Shown: piece after piece, positions 20,501 to 29,100 of the stretch
Layout: each line of letters begins with the position of its first letter
Position numbering within the stretch: position 1 is the stretch's first letter
DNA from: Luidia sarsii
Lineage: Eukaryota; Echinodermata; Asteroidea; Paxillosida; Luidiidae
Direction of reading: 5' to 3'
Assembly (NCBI GenBank): GCA_949987565.1
Contig: OX465115.1
Span: 6,142,840 to 6,206,839, forward strand
DNA: 64,000 nt
Program-made: the position numbers and the translations under genes
Notes under the pieces: model-generated
What the model was told of the DNA's origin: nothing
The model's input: only the letters and a program-made list of their open reading frames with translations
Database searches by the model: none

Positions 20501-22132
20501 CTGTCTACCAACTTTCCTCCTTTGATCCCTTCCCTACTGCCTGCCCTTCCCTTTGATCTCACCCTGGTCTACCAGTTTTCCTCCTTTGATCCCTTCCCTA
20601 CTGCTTGCCCTTCCCTTTGATCTCACCCTGGTCTGTCTACCAGCTTTCCTCCTTTGATCCCTTCCCTACTGCTTGCCCTTCCCTTTGATCTCACCCTGGT
20701 CTGTCTACCAGCTTTCCTCCTTTGATCCCTTCCGTACTGCTTCCCCTTTCCTATGATCTCACCCTGGTCTGTCTACCAGCTTTCCTCCCTTCGTATCGTA
20801 TCACTCTCTCCCCCCCCCCTTTCCTCTCTGTTTCTGTCCTTGTCATTGTTCCTTTGAGAACGGCCTTGCTTGGATGAGAACGTCATGCTCTCTGTCTTTT
20901 GACAATACAATTGCATAGTTTCAGTCAATCTCAGTATATGCACTTGTTATCACATTTATCTGTATATTTGTCACTAGCTAGGGTAGTGATAAAAGTAGGT
21001 CAAACTATTCCTGAGCCGGGATGTGTCAATCACTCAGAAAGATTACAGACAATTGGTTGGTGTTTCCATGGCAACGGGCAATTCTTACCGTCAAAAACAC
21101 GGTCCTGGGCGATGTCATGAGCTTTCTGCATTTTGCATCGAGCTGCTTCCCGAGGGTCCGCCACTCCAACCACCTGGGATTTTGATTTTTTTTTTTCCAA
21201 ACAAGCAAAGAAGATATAACATGATGTCTGATGAAAATAATTCAGGCAGCTTGGGCAGGATTCAAATCCGCGACTCCTGCTTTCTAGAGCAGACATCTTA
21301 ACCACTTGACCACCGAACTGGTCGAGGTCATGTGGTGGATTCGCATGATGTATCGTATCGCGTTGCATCATAGATGATGTTTGCGTCGAGGAGAATGTAA
21401 TTCAATGAAGGTTTGCCTGCTCGACGTAATAAGCACTGAATGCCCAGTGCTTTGCCTGATTTTTTTTTCATCAGGCATCGGGCAAAGCACTGGGCACTCA
21501 GTGCTTATTACGTCGAGCAGGGCAAAACCTCATTGAAAAGCAAAAGAGAGGAAGGGTGACAGGGAACTCAAGAAGCAAGGAGTCTTTGACTAGAGTGGGA
21601 TTGGAACCCAGGCATCTGGTTAAACGTAGCAGGGCTCTACACCAACTCAGCAACACAAGGGATATTGCAAATATCTCAAAAGTTAGAGGGCCTGAGGCTT
21701 CGATTCTAGCAGTACCTTTCTCAAAGGCAAACACACTTTGCCTTTGCGAAAGGTCATGCTAGGATCAAAATATCAGGCCCTCTAACTTTTGAGATTTGTG
21801 TATTGCAGATCATTTTTAGTCAGTGAGCAGTTTGCAACAGTTTTTGTATTACCGTAATATATTACAAAAACATAGATCTGCAAATTCAATTACAACACGC
21901 ATTACATGTAAATGGCGAGGAGAATGATAATTTGTAAATTTACGAACAAAATGGGGGTGAGTTGAAAAAAAAAGCTTGATCTCTTTGGGAGACATGTTTA
22001 AGGGAGTTGTACCTTGAGTTTGTCAGGGAATTGCAAGGCATAACTGCTGTAGACTTCCCCTCTTTGACCAGCTCCAATGACAATGCAGGTAACCAGTGGA
22101 GACTCATCACTGCCGTCTTGGTGAGAACTCAT
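8056..22132 (-). CDS. Gfo/Idh/MocA-family oxidoreductase, 12 exons, 433 aa (whole gene)
   Basis: Predicted NAD(P)-dependent oxidoreductase of the Gfo/Idh/MocA family. Joined exons: 22132-22013, 21173-21089, 18585-18512, 17997-17938, 17014-16850, 15970-15840, 15513-15459, 13321-13229, 11741-11613, 9804-9703, 8901-8734, 8175-8056. They sum to 1302 nt, every phase matches, and all introns are GT-AG. Domains: N-terminal Rossmann fold (GAGQRG at residues 20-25; VADP with Asp46, the likely cofactor-ribose contact), [13 protein letters not shown], then the EKP motif (Lys110, usual catalytic lysine), then the C-terminal alpha/beta domain with CHDVD (His199, Asp200), a Cys cluster (CLDCP...CCYSAKR, residues 238-251), GPYGRC, and the C-terminal [10 protein letters not shown] helix. 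About 430 aa is normal for the family. No signal peptide or membrane segment is seen, so cytosolic is likely. Family members act on sugars, inositols or related polyols; the substrate here cannot be read from sequence. Introns 2, 7 and 8 are loaded with minisatellites. Confidence 0.93.
8481..8576. repeat. Foldback repeat (TCGATCCTAGCAGGACC family), perfect 40-bp arms
   Basis: Left arm 8481-8520 and right arm 8537-8576 are exact reverse complements around a 16-bp loop. Right flank ...cagtcagtaaacagtttg also recurs with other copies. Confidence 0.85.
8734..8901 (-). CDS. Oxidoreductase exon 11
   Basis: Encodes residues 339-394: [18 protein letters not shown], then a connecting strand with EDVVIP, and [24 protein letters not shown] across the junction and the GHxxADxFLxxxFVKA helix fit the family. 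Acceptor ggcattactacag, donor ATCACG|gtaagt. Confidence 0.93.
9703..9804 (-). CDS. Oxidoreductase exon 10
   Basis: Encodes [20 protein letters not shown] and [14 protein letters not shown] (residues 305-338), the beta-sheet strands that continue from DNQ. Acceptor ctggtttttctcag, donor ACCAAG|gttgga. Both boundaries are phase 0. Confidence 0.93.
10149..11333 (+). mobile_element. GGGTGCAG-type MITE, interrupted by a TTAA element
   Basis: Its ends resemble inverted repeats (ggttgtagcacactaaat at left, tttagtgttctgcaccc at right) and are flanked by ATAG on both sides. Removing the nested insertion leaves about 484 bp, closely matching the uninterrupted copy at 37662-38144. TIR and 3-4 bp TSD suggest a PIF/Harbinger-like non-autonomous element; the superfamily is inferred. 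It lies in intron 9 of the oxidoreductase gene. Confidence 0.75.
10351..11047. mobile_element. Non-autonomous piggyBac-like element with TTAA target duplication
   Basis: 697 bp bounded by ccacttcgcgccggg and its inverse cccggcgcgaagtgg, with TTAA at 10347-10350 and 11048-11051. The related MITE at 37662-38144 has a single TTAA at the matching point, so the empty site is visible. No transposase ORF is present. TTAA duplication with CC-starting TIRs fits piggyBac. Confidence 0.85.
11613..11741 (-). CDS. Oxidoreductase exon 9
   Basis: Encodes residues 262-304, including [30 protein letters not shown] and NDVCDNQ. [19 protein letters not shown] is a strong signature of this subgroup. Acceptor tatttgtttcag, donor AATCAG|gtacga. 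Confidence 0.95.
11794..13199. repeat. 27-bp minisatellite filling intron 8
   Basis: About 52 copies of a 27-bp unit (plus strand: caatgcccaagactgagacc then gagatct, variants mostly at one or two bases). It occupies almost all of intron 8 of the oxidoreductase gene. Because 27 is a multiple of three and the unit lacks stops in several frames, it gives long spurious ORFs on both strands. Most copies carry an AGATCT palindrome. Confidence 0.95.
13229..13321 (-). CDS. Oxidoreductase exon 8 (cysteine cluster)
   Basis: Encodes [20 protein letters not shown] and [11 protein letters not shown] (residues 231-261). The CxxCP...CxYSAK pattern recurs in one Gfo/Idh/MocA subgroup and could bind a metal; that is an inference. 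Acceptor tttcttcccag, donor TCG|gtacgt. It is the only unique sequence between the 27-bp and 68-bp arrays. Confidence 0.92.
13421..15452 (+). repeat. 68-bp minisatellite array in intron 7
   Basis: About 30 copies of a 68-bp unit (plus strand contains gggaagggcaagcagtaggg and ctggtagacagaccaggg). Some units are shortened by about 17 bp, losing the ggcaagcagtaggga part. It ends six bases from the exon 7 donor. The same unit recurs at 18655-20789 in opposite orientation. Confidence 0.95.
15459..15513 (-). CDS. Oxidoreductase exon 7
   Basis: Encodes [18 protein letters not shown], matching the family's conserved VSSFGSLxHFxKEN block. Acceptor cctattcacag, donor AATCAG|gtattt. The 68-bp minisatellite begins only a few bases inside the following intron, so the 5' splice site lies almost at the array edge. 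Confidence 0.93.
15840..15970 (-). CDS. Oxidoreductase exon 6 (catalytic His/Asp segment)
   Basis: Starts [15 protein letters not shown] and runs through [13 protein letters not shown]. His199 and Asp200 sit at the family's conserved H-D position. Acceptor catccatag. The donor is taken as AA|gtaggt, completing Lys with the next exon. A donor two codons earlier (AA|gtacaa) would also stay in frame. Confidence 0.9.
16391..16704. mobile_element. 314-bp MITE with about 25-bp TIRs (intron 5)
   Basis: Left end attagcgagctttcgtttta and right end taaaacgaaagcccgctaat form inverted repeats with few mismatches. It splits a region whose flanks share 'aaaaagtggggtttgaat'. No transposase is seen. Confidence 0.65.
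16850..17014 (-). CDS. Oxidoreductase exon 5
   Basis: Encodes residues 114-168, from [20 protein letters not shown] through [20 protein letters not shown] to [12 protein letters not shown]. This is the hinge between the cofactor and substrate domains. The [13 protein letters not shown] and [10 protein letters not shown] blocks are family hallmarks. Acceptor acttactgcag, donor GAACAG|gtacaa. Confidence 0.95.
17040..17220 (-). repeat. tRNA-derived SINE, minus (intron 4)
   Basis: Reverse complement shows ggctggatagatgagaagc, a degenerate B box, and the cgcc...ccagtcag body. Other minus copies: 1485-1575 and 52785-52945. Confidence 0.6.
17262..17556. repeat. (GA)n with (TA)n core in intron 4
   Basis: GA-rich repeats interrupted by tatatatatatgtatatatat at about 17482-17518. 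Confidence 0.95.
17938..17997 (-). CDS. Oxidoreductase exon 4 (EKP motif)
   Basis: Encodes residues 94-113, [20 protein letters not shown]. It carries the diagnostic EKP motif, whose Lys110 is the usual catalytic lysine. Acceptor ctggtcttgtag, donor GCT|gtaagt. Both boundaries fall between codons. Confidence 0.95.
18512..18585 (-). CDS. Oxidoreductase exon 3
   Basis: Begins with AT, which completes a split Asp codon, then [19 protein letters not shown] and DRFHR. The [13 protein letters not shown] stretch is the family's conserved strand after the cofactor-binding helix. Acceptor tactccacag, donor CACAGG|gtaagt. It starts about 70 bp downstream (in transcript sense) of the intron 2 minisatellite. 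Confidence 0.92.
18655..20789 (-). repeat. 68-bp minisatellite array in intron 2, inverted relative to the intron 7 array
   Basis: About 31 copies of a unit whose reverse complement is the 13421-15452 unit (plus strand reads tgatctcaccctggtctgtc and accagctttcctcctttgat). Most units are full length, with recurrent variants such as gatccattcc and actgcctgtctttcc that imply block duplication. Confidence 0.95.
21089..21173 (-). CDS. Oxidoreductase exon 2
   Basis: Encodes [18 protein letters not shown] and on to VFD, ending one base into the next codon (ACG|gtaaga). Asp46 at the end of the second beta strand is the expected cofactor-ribose contact. Acceptor aaaatcccag. It lies between intron 1 and the 2.5-kb intron 2, which carries the 68-bp array. 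Confidence 0.92.
21385..21535. repeat. Foldback repeat (CTCGACGTAATAAGCACTG family)
   Basis: Inverted arms gctcgacgtaataagcactg and cagtgcttattacgtcgagc around a T-rich loop. Single-arm relatives lie near 9045-9105 and 9305-9390. Confidence 0.75.
21681..21830. repeat. Foldback repeat, TCGATCCTAGCAGGACC family
   Basis: Two diverged inverted arms (agagggcctgaggcttcgat ... ggatcaaaatatcaggccct) with the family tail cagtgagcagtttgcaaca. It lies in intron 1 of the oxidoreductase gene. Confidence 0.75.
22013..22132 (-). CDS. Oxidoreductase exon 1 (start codon, Rossmann motif)
   Basis: Encodes residues 1-40, starting [12 protein letters not shown] and containing [10 protein letters not shown], the dinucleotide-binding glycine loop, then a CTCAAG|gtacaa donor. 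ATG at 22132 was chosen because it opens a short hydrophilic lead into the first beta strand. An in-frame ATG at 22231 exists, but the sequence between contains good 3' splice-site-like tracts (tgcgtgctttcag and ttcttccctgcatcttcaag), so a 5' UTR intron may end just before the start codon. Confidence 0.88.
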
Positions 22133-22904
22133 CTTGAAGATGCAGGGAAGAACACAACCAAGACAATTGCTGCTGCTTCTGTCAGATCCCTCGCTCTGAA
22201 AGCACGCAAATGAGACGATATAAAAAGGCAAAACAGAGGGTGTCAGTCAACTCGGTCAGTAACCAACTTGGTCCGTAACCAACTTGCATGCTTGTTCGCT
22301 ACGGGAAAATGTGCACACAAAACTCCCATAGGGACCGACTTGGTTATATGGATCGACTTGACCTAAAACGAAAACAGATCCTGCCAAAAAAAAACCAATC
22401 TACATTTCTTTTCAAACAGCTGTGTTTTAAACTTTCATCTTTATCTGGAAAATCTAAAGCTGTTCGCAGTTCGACTCAGCTCAAACAGCACACGACCAAG
22501 CCACGTCTCAGTCGTGATCGATCCTAGAAATAAAAAGGGCTGATTTTTCACCGATCCGAGAAAATTTAGCAGCACAAATCCACACTTGGATTATGCTAGG
22601 GTGTCTGAGTCCTAGGTCCTGGGAGTTACTCGGTAGTGTGGCTGCAATATGACTGCATACGAAGACCAAGATTGGGACGATGAGGTTTATCGTAAACTCA
22701 GACTGACTTTAGTGTGGAGGCTGGAAAGCAGGAGAAGAAGACTGTTTCTGACAATAGTGGACGGTTGCCTTTAGAATAATCCTTTATTTATACAGAAATA
22801 ATTGGGACAGGGGTGGTTTCAGACATTACCTAAAGAGGACTTGTATCTATTCACTTGAATATTAAAAGTGAATCAAATGAATAATTGTACAGCAAGGAAT
22901 ATGT

Positions 22905-23240
22905 TTGGTAACTAGTAGTAGTACTGGTAGTGGTAGGTATGTTATGGGGGCTTGAATAGTGCATTATTTTTATTAAAAAGTGAATCAAATGAATAATTGA
23001 ACAAGGAATATGTTTGGTACTACTACTACTACAGTACTAGTACTACTACAACAAGTACAAGTACTGGTACGTAGTAGTAGGTGTGTAAACTTATGGGGGC
23101 TGGAATAGTGCATTATTATTATTGTTAAAAAGTGAATCAAATGAATAATTGAACAACAAGGAATATGTTTGGTACTACTACTAGTACTGGTAGTAGTGGG
23201 TGTGTTATGGGGGCTGGAATAGTGCATTATTATTATAATT
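22905..23240. repeat. Three tandem units of about 130 bp with TAC/GTA triplets
   Basis: aaaagtgaatcaaatgaata, ggaatatgtttggtactact and gggggctggaatagtgcatt recur three times, each with its own (TAC/GTA)n stretch. A similar (TAG)n lies at 27178-27236. Confidence 0.85.
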
Positions 23241-23679
23241 CATAAATTAAGTAGGTGGTTTTCGAAAATAAGGCCATTTCTCTAGGACACACTTTCTACT
23301 TTCTAGTGAGTGACCTACTCTTTCCTATAATTTATAAAGGTATAGTATTTGTATTTAGCACTAGTACTACTAGGCCCTGGACTCTTTACTAGGACCAGTA
23401 GGAGTACTAGGAGTAGGAGATGGACAAGTGGGGGAATTACCCTACTGTGTGAAGGGTGACCAGAGAACATGCGCTACAAAGCACAACATTACATTAGGGG
23501 CTGCGTTCACAGAATCTGTATGGTTTTTAAACATTTTGAATTTGTTTTAAATTGTTTATGTTTAGTGAAGAACAATGGTTGTACGTACCCTTGTAGTTGT
23601 ACTAGTTCAGTTGTACTTCAACTTGTACCTACTAATACTATACTAAGTATTAATTAGTACTACTACTAGTCCGAGTAAC

Positions 23680-23783
23680 TTGGACCCGACAAGTCACCTT
23701 TTTATATCGAATTTTGAAATTTTGAGGCACCCGTAACTCAAAATTTCAAAATTGGATACAAAAAGGTGACTTGTCGGGTCCAA
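23680..23783. repeat. 104-bp near-perfect hairpin
   Basis: Inverted arms begin ttggacccgacaagtcacct and end aggtgacttgtcgggtccaa, almost meeting in the middle. Likely a foldback MITE. Confidence 0.75.
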
Positions 23784-25186
23784 CTTACTATACTACCTAC
23801 CATGATGAGTTTGATCTAAAGTCGAATACCGATTCTTCAGTGGAGTGAAAAAAACCATATGGCCATGGACAGAGTGTGAGTAAAATATGAATATTAAATA
23901 ATGTGAATGATACCAATTATGGCAATTACCATTGACTTGAGGATAATACAAAACCAAGTTGTAATCGTACTTCAGCCAGTTCAGATCAGACTTCACTGCT
24001 TCAGCAAGTTCAGGCGTTCAGTATTTTTTGTACGTTTTGTTGGTTACATACTGGCCTCTTTATCAGAGCACATGACCTCAGTCTATCTCTCTGGATCTCC
24101 TTTCCTGATATCTGTGTTTTTTCAGGAGTGGGCCGGCAAAATTCGCGTCATTTAACGGTCAAAGTCGAGTTGAACAATTACTATATACTAATTACTATAG
24201 TTCGTACTATTACTATTAGTTACTGAGTACTATCGTAGGCGAACCAACACTGACCTGGGCAACTTGTTTATGTTTACATGCGACACGTGAATACGTGAAT
24301 ACGGCGATCAGTTAGCTGGCTCCCTCTCCAGATAACGCTTATTCCATGCAGCACACCAGCGAAGTGAGCCCCAATATGAATCATGGCTAGTGGCTGGATA
24401 TAGCACGCACGTCTATGGCAATCGGCTGCTGCCGCTAGACTTGAGGCTTCCTTATGATTGCGTGTAGATTGAAGCCGTAGCCAATGAATTTGTACAGGAT
24501 TCGCTTCTACGGGTGACCTTTTGACCCGCGAGACGAAGTGACCTCCAGGAGGTCAATTTGACGGACACACGGACACACGTGTCTGGAATAACAGAAATCT
24601 CGCTCACTGTGAAATTGGAGCTCGCTTCATTTGTTTAGTCTTTTTTTCGTTTATGGAAGCTGGGCCACGCTGTTTGTTTCGTTTCGCTTCGCTTGGTCTA
24701 AGCTTTGTTGCAAGTAAAACCGCGTCCAATAATTATTTGCTTTTTTATTTTCTTCTAAGCAGGACCTTTTTTTTTGGCAATGCCAATATTCAATGAAAAT
24801 TAACTAGAAAATAAAATTATCCGCAATTACAATTGATGAATTTGAAAAAGAAAGAAAGTTGGGATTGAAACAAAAGGAGTTCCTTTTGAAGCATTTACCT
24901 ATATCACTTTGGTTTTTATCTGACTAAATCAATTGAAAGAAAAAACAAACGGTCTTGAATAAGTATCATCGGTAAAATCGGTTATTTAGTATTTGGAAAT
25001 ATTAGATTGTATTTGCCATTTTTCAATTTGTTCAGATGTTCCCAGTCAGTTTATTTCCTTTTGGTTTGACAGGAAATATTAATTCTTCAAAATCTAATCC
25101 ACTTTTCAAAATTAATTTGCCGTCGAAATTTGATTTAGTCTGTGACTGTGAGGGTAAAATAGTTTTCATGCTCAACTCGGATCATC

Positions 25187-25214
25187 CATGGAGGTAGAGG
25201 GAAGGTACCTCCAT
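25187..25214. repeat. Micro-palindrome insertion 3 (28 bp)
   Basis: catggaggtag...tacctccat is flanked by GGATCATC (25179-25186) and GGATTATC (25215-25222). Confidence 0.65.
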
Positions 25215-25864
25215 GGATTATCCATGGATATAAAACCTTCATTAGGCCTATATATATATATAGGCGGACTCAGAACACCTCCGAAGATTAGTATTATTTG
25301 TTGAGTTTTTTCAGATCAACAGATATCAAACGGTGGAAATAATTTTTTGAAATTGCTTACAATTTAAGGTCTTTTTTATGGGTGTACTGTATATTGGAAG
25401 GTCGAATTAGTTTTTCTCTCTTCCCTCCTAGCTTGTCTTTCAGTCATGGTCGCCTAGTTGGCGTACTGGGGTGTGAGGTCGTGGGAACAATGGTTGAATG
25501 GGGAGCCAGGCAATGCTGATACCCGCTCGTTGCAGACACACAAAGGAGGCGACTTTTGCCTTGTTAGATTTCGCGCTAGGATGCCCGGTTACTGTGTAAG
25601 CTTAATTCAACGTGCCAGAGATTATTCTCCCCCCCCCCCCTCTCTCTGTGCCTCTATGTATCTTTATCTTTCATTTCTAGCATCCGGAACTGTCAACAAG
25701 CTTCAATTTGCCCGCCTTGACGCGGGGACAAACAGACTGCAAGCCACAACTTGTTGTCACACGCAAACCGCGCACTGAATGAGAGAGCGAGAGAGAAAAA
25801 GGGGCAATCAATTAAGAATCAACCTGCTAAAGCCCGCCAACGGAGACGTCATCGAGTTTCGGTT

Positions 25865-26100
25865 CGGCCCCAGCCAATCAGCGCAGGGCAGGTGGAGATA
25901 GCGTCCAATCAGCGCGCTCCGATGCGGCTACGTCAGTGAAAAAATTAGCATACAGCTGTGACCCGGGCCCCACATTGTTTGCCTCATTTTTACGCACACT
26001 TCCTTCTTTGTGATCAGCAGCGTGCGATCTCTCGACTATTTTCACTCGCTACTTTTCCGCCTCGATCTCCTGCCTTCTCCGCCGAAAACCCCGTCGAAAA
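25865..26100 (+). promoter_or_regulatory. Promoter region of the acidic protein gene
   Basis: CG-rich DNA with two CCAATCAGCGC boxes (CCAAT at 25874-25878 and 25905-25909) and a CRE-like TACGTCA at 25930-25936, all on the short approach to the ATG at 26101. No TATA box is evident. The TSS probably lies near 25960-26050. Confidence 0.6.
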
Positions 26101-26157
26101 ATGGCCGACAGCGCTCCGCAGATCACGAGGGACAGCACGATGACGGTTACTGCCAAG
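26101..26157 (+). CDS. Acidic modular protein exon 1
   Basis: Encodes MADSAPQITRDSTMTVTAK, the first half of module 1, ending AAG|gtttgt. The start follows a CG-rich 5' region with no earlier in-frame ATG that looks better. Confidence 0.82.
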
Positions 26158-29100
26158 GTTTGTGCCGTTTTCGGGGCGAAATTTGCGGCTGGGATCAGTG
26201 GGGGACGAAGGGGTCTGCTGAAGAGAGCGTGTAGTAGTTGCCATTTCTTTCTTTGTTCCACATTACTTTGTGTCAAGGCTCCTCCGTGCTTATGGCATGA
26301 CTCTAAAAAAAAAAAGACTGACATTTTAGATTGCGGACATTCTGGCCTTTGTTTTCTTTGTCTGTGCCTGAGACCTGAAACCGCTCTTTGTCTTGCCAGA
26401 CTATTTTTGGGGGTTAGCAGCCTGACGATTTTCTTGTTTTCTTCCTTGCGAATCGGCGGAAAAAGTGACGTTTTGGGGTTTTAAATTGTTTAAAATTTAG
26501 CCTTAGTTTAGGGTCAGTGGTTACGTCAAAACTGCATAAATTAGGAAGTTGTAAAACCATTCAAAAATATAGTTCGGGCATGGAGGAAGGAAAATTCCTC
26601 CATGGTTCGGGTAACTAGGACTAGGAGTCCAGTAGGAGTAGGACCTTTGTGAAATTTGGAGGGGTCGACTTGTAAGTTGTAGGCTCCTAGTTACCCGTTA
26701 ATCACTGAAAAACAGTGATTAACAAGTTTTCAGATTTCGTTGAGATTATCGTGAATGAACGAAGTTAGACAAGTTAGGACATGGAGGAATGAGCTTATTA
26801 TGAGTTAGAATAGATTGAAATCCGGATGAAGTAGGCTTTGTTAAAAAAAAGTGTTTGTTTTCAGTTTTGTTTGGAATGGTGAATTTCTGAAGCAAAATAT
26901 GAATCAGGATATTTCAAATCTCTGTACTGTACTGTAGGTGAATAAGCAAATGAAATGTATTAATTCTAACATTTTTTTAGTTGAACGTTTTTGCCCATTA
27001 CTTCCTAACCATGATGAATTCAAAACATTCTACCAAAGACTTGGAGTCAGCTTCTACAACTTAGTTTCAGCAGTTTCAGTGACTCCAATTTTGTTAATGT
27101 TATGTCCCAATTCAGATTTGTTTTGAATAATGACTGCGTATTTTGAACAAAAGCAAACTAGTTTTGATTTCCATAGTTCCTAGTACTAGTAGTACTAGTA
27201 GTACTAGTAGTAGTACTTGTAGTAGTAGTCTGTATTTGTCAAAATAATGATAACTTTGATTTTCGGTTAAACTGTGCCTCAATTGTATCCACATTGTCAA
27301 AGTAAATCAGTTGCAAGTCATCATTGTACATTAAATTACTTTGTCCTGCTAGGTCCTGCTAGGATCGAAACGTCAGGCCCACTAAATTTTAAGATTTACA
27401 TTTTGGTAATTTTAGTCAGTAAGCAGTTTGCAACATTTTTGTACATCACCTTAAATTACTTTGTCTTAGAATGATAATTTTCCAGAACCCTGTTACTTTT
27501 AGTTTTAGTTTTACATTTTAGTTTAGGAAAAAATGGAAAAAAATTCAAATTTTGCCCAACGCTTTAACTTGCTTCTTAAACTTTGTGTTTTTTCCCTGTA
27601 TTGGTTAGATTCTAAAAAAAACTGGCTTTTAAAATCTTTCGCCGAAAAGAAAAGTGATTCCTTTCAGAATTTAAAGTATGTTCATTCAGATGTAGGGTAT
27701 ACTTACACTCACAGCTTAAGGCTAGTATAACTATTTTCGACCTTTACCAATGTTGTATCGGGCCTTGAAGGACTTTTCAATCATTTTAGCGTTTTAGTTT
27801 GTGTGCATGTAGAGCTTATAGCTTTATACTATAGAGTGAATCCTCCTACATTTGGTGAGCCGTGAAAGTTTGAATGGATAATCCCGCCAAAGAAGACGAA
27901 GATTATGCGTGAGGGGCAGCGCAAATCCCTTTCCATTGTCATCCGTTAATCCAAAGCTCTTACATTTCAAGGCTTCTTGGCTAAGGACGGACATGAGTCA
28001 TATCTTTTCGTGTGAGAAATTGGCTGGCTTCAATAATTTTTTAATTTTGGATGAACAAGTGTCCTTTGGTTTCAGTAAAAAAAAAAAAGAGAAAGTTTTA
28101 CAAAAATTGGACTTTCGGTTTTTTTTATTCGTTTTGAGTACGGACATTTGCTGACCGATTTTGTTTTGTTGGTTCTTTTTCTGTTTTTTTTTCAGGAGGG
28201 TGTGGAGTTTCTGAAATCACAAGGTGCTGATCATCTTTTGCCGGAAGACAATAACAAACCTGAAGTGCAACGTGATACCACCATCCAGGCCACAGTTAAG
28301 GTAAACCTTAAAACAATTGTCGACCTTAAAACATTTTTAAAAACAGGTTAGCCTGGTCATCTTACTTGAATTTTAATTGGACGGCCAGTTTTCCAAGTTG
28401 ATTCAGTGCTGCAGACCGCTTGCGGATTTAAGTGACCAAAATGTGCAGCGCAGAAATGTAGAGGGCGCTTCTACCAATCTGAGTCTCTTCGCGCACTGCC
28501 CTTTTCCATGTACAGGGCAAGAACAAGTTGTGGAGGTGAAGAAAATCTACCAATTTCTCTGACTGGCGCCCCCACCCTGGCAAACACTAATTAACTATTT
28601 GGGAGGCCACCATCTTAGGGCTGGATAGCTCTGATCGTTCGAGTGTTAGTACGCAAAACCAGAGGTCTCGGGTTCAAATCCCAGTCCAGTCAAAGTTGTC
28701 TTTGTCATTTTTTAATCTGAAACTTGAAATGAAAGGTCGAGGCTTCATAGTATAAATCCTGTTGATTTCCACCTTATTGTGAGTCATTTTCGCAGTGCAT
28801 CACATTTACCACAATTTTTTTGCATGGTAAATTCTAATTAAGTTGATGAGAAGGCCTATACAAAACGATTACCGATTTTTCGATTACATTTCTTTCCAAA
28901 CATGTTCTGAACAGGATAGCGAAGCTATCTTGAAGGATGCCAACATTGATCAAGATGCCAGGACAAGAGGTGACCAGCAACGACTCACGGACTTGACAGA
29001 GGAGAGCAAGGCCGAGGAAGGGGAGGAGGAACCTCCACGAATCCCGAAAGACCACACCATGAAAGAGACGGCCAAGGTAGCATCTCCGATCACATCTTAT

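Noticed and set aside
11794..20789. Arrays resembling CRISPR
   Set aside because: Units are contiguous or carry no unique spacers, and the genome is eukaryotic.
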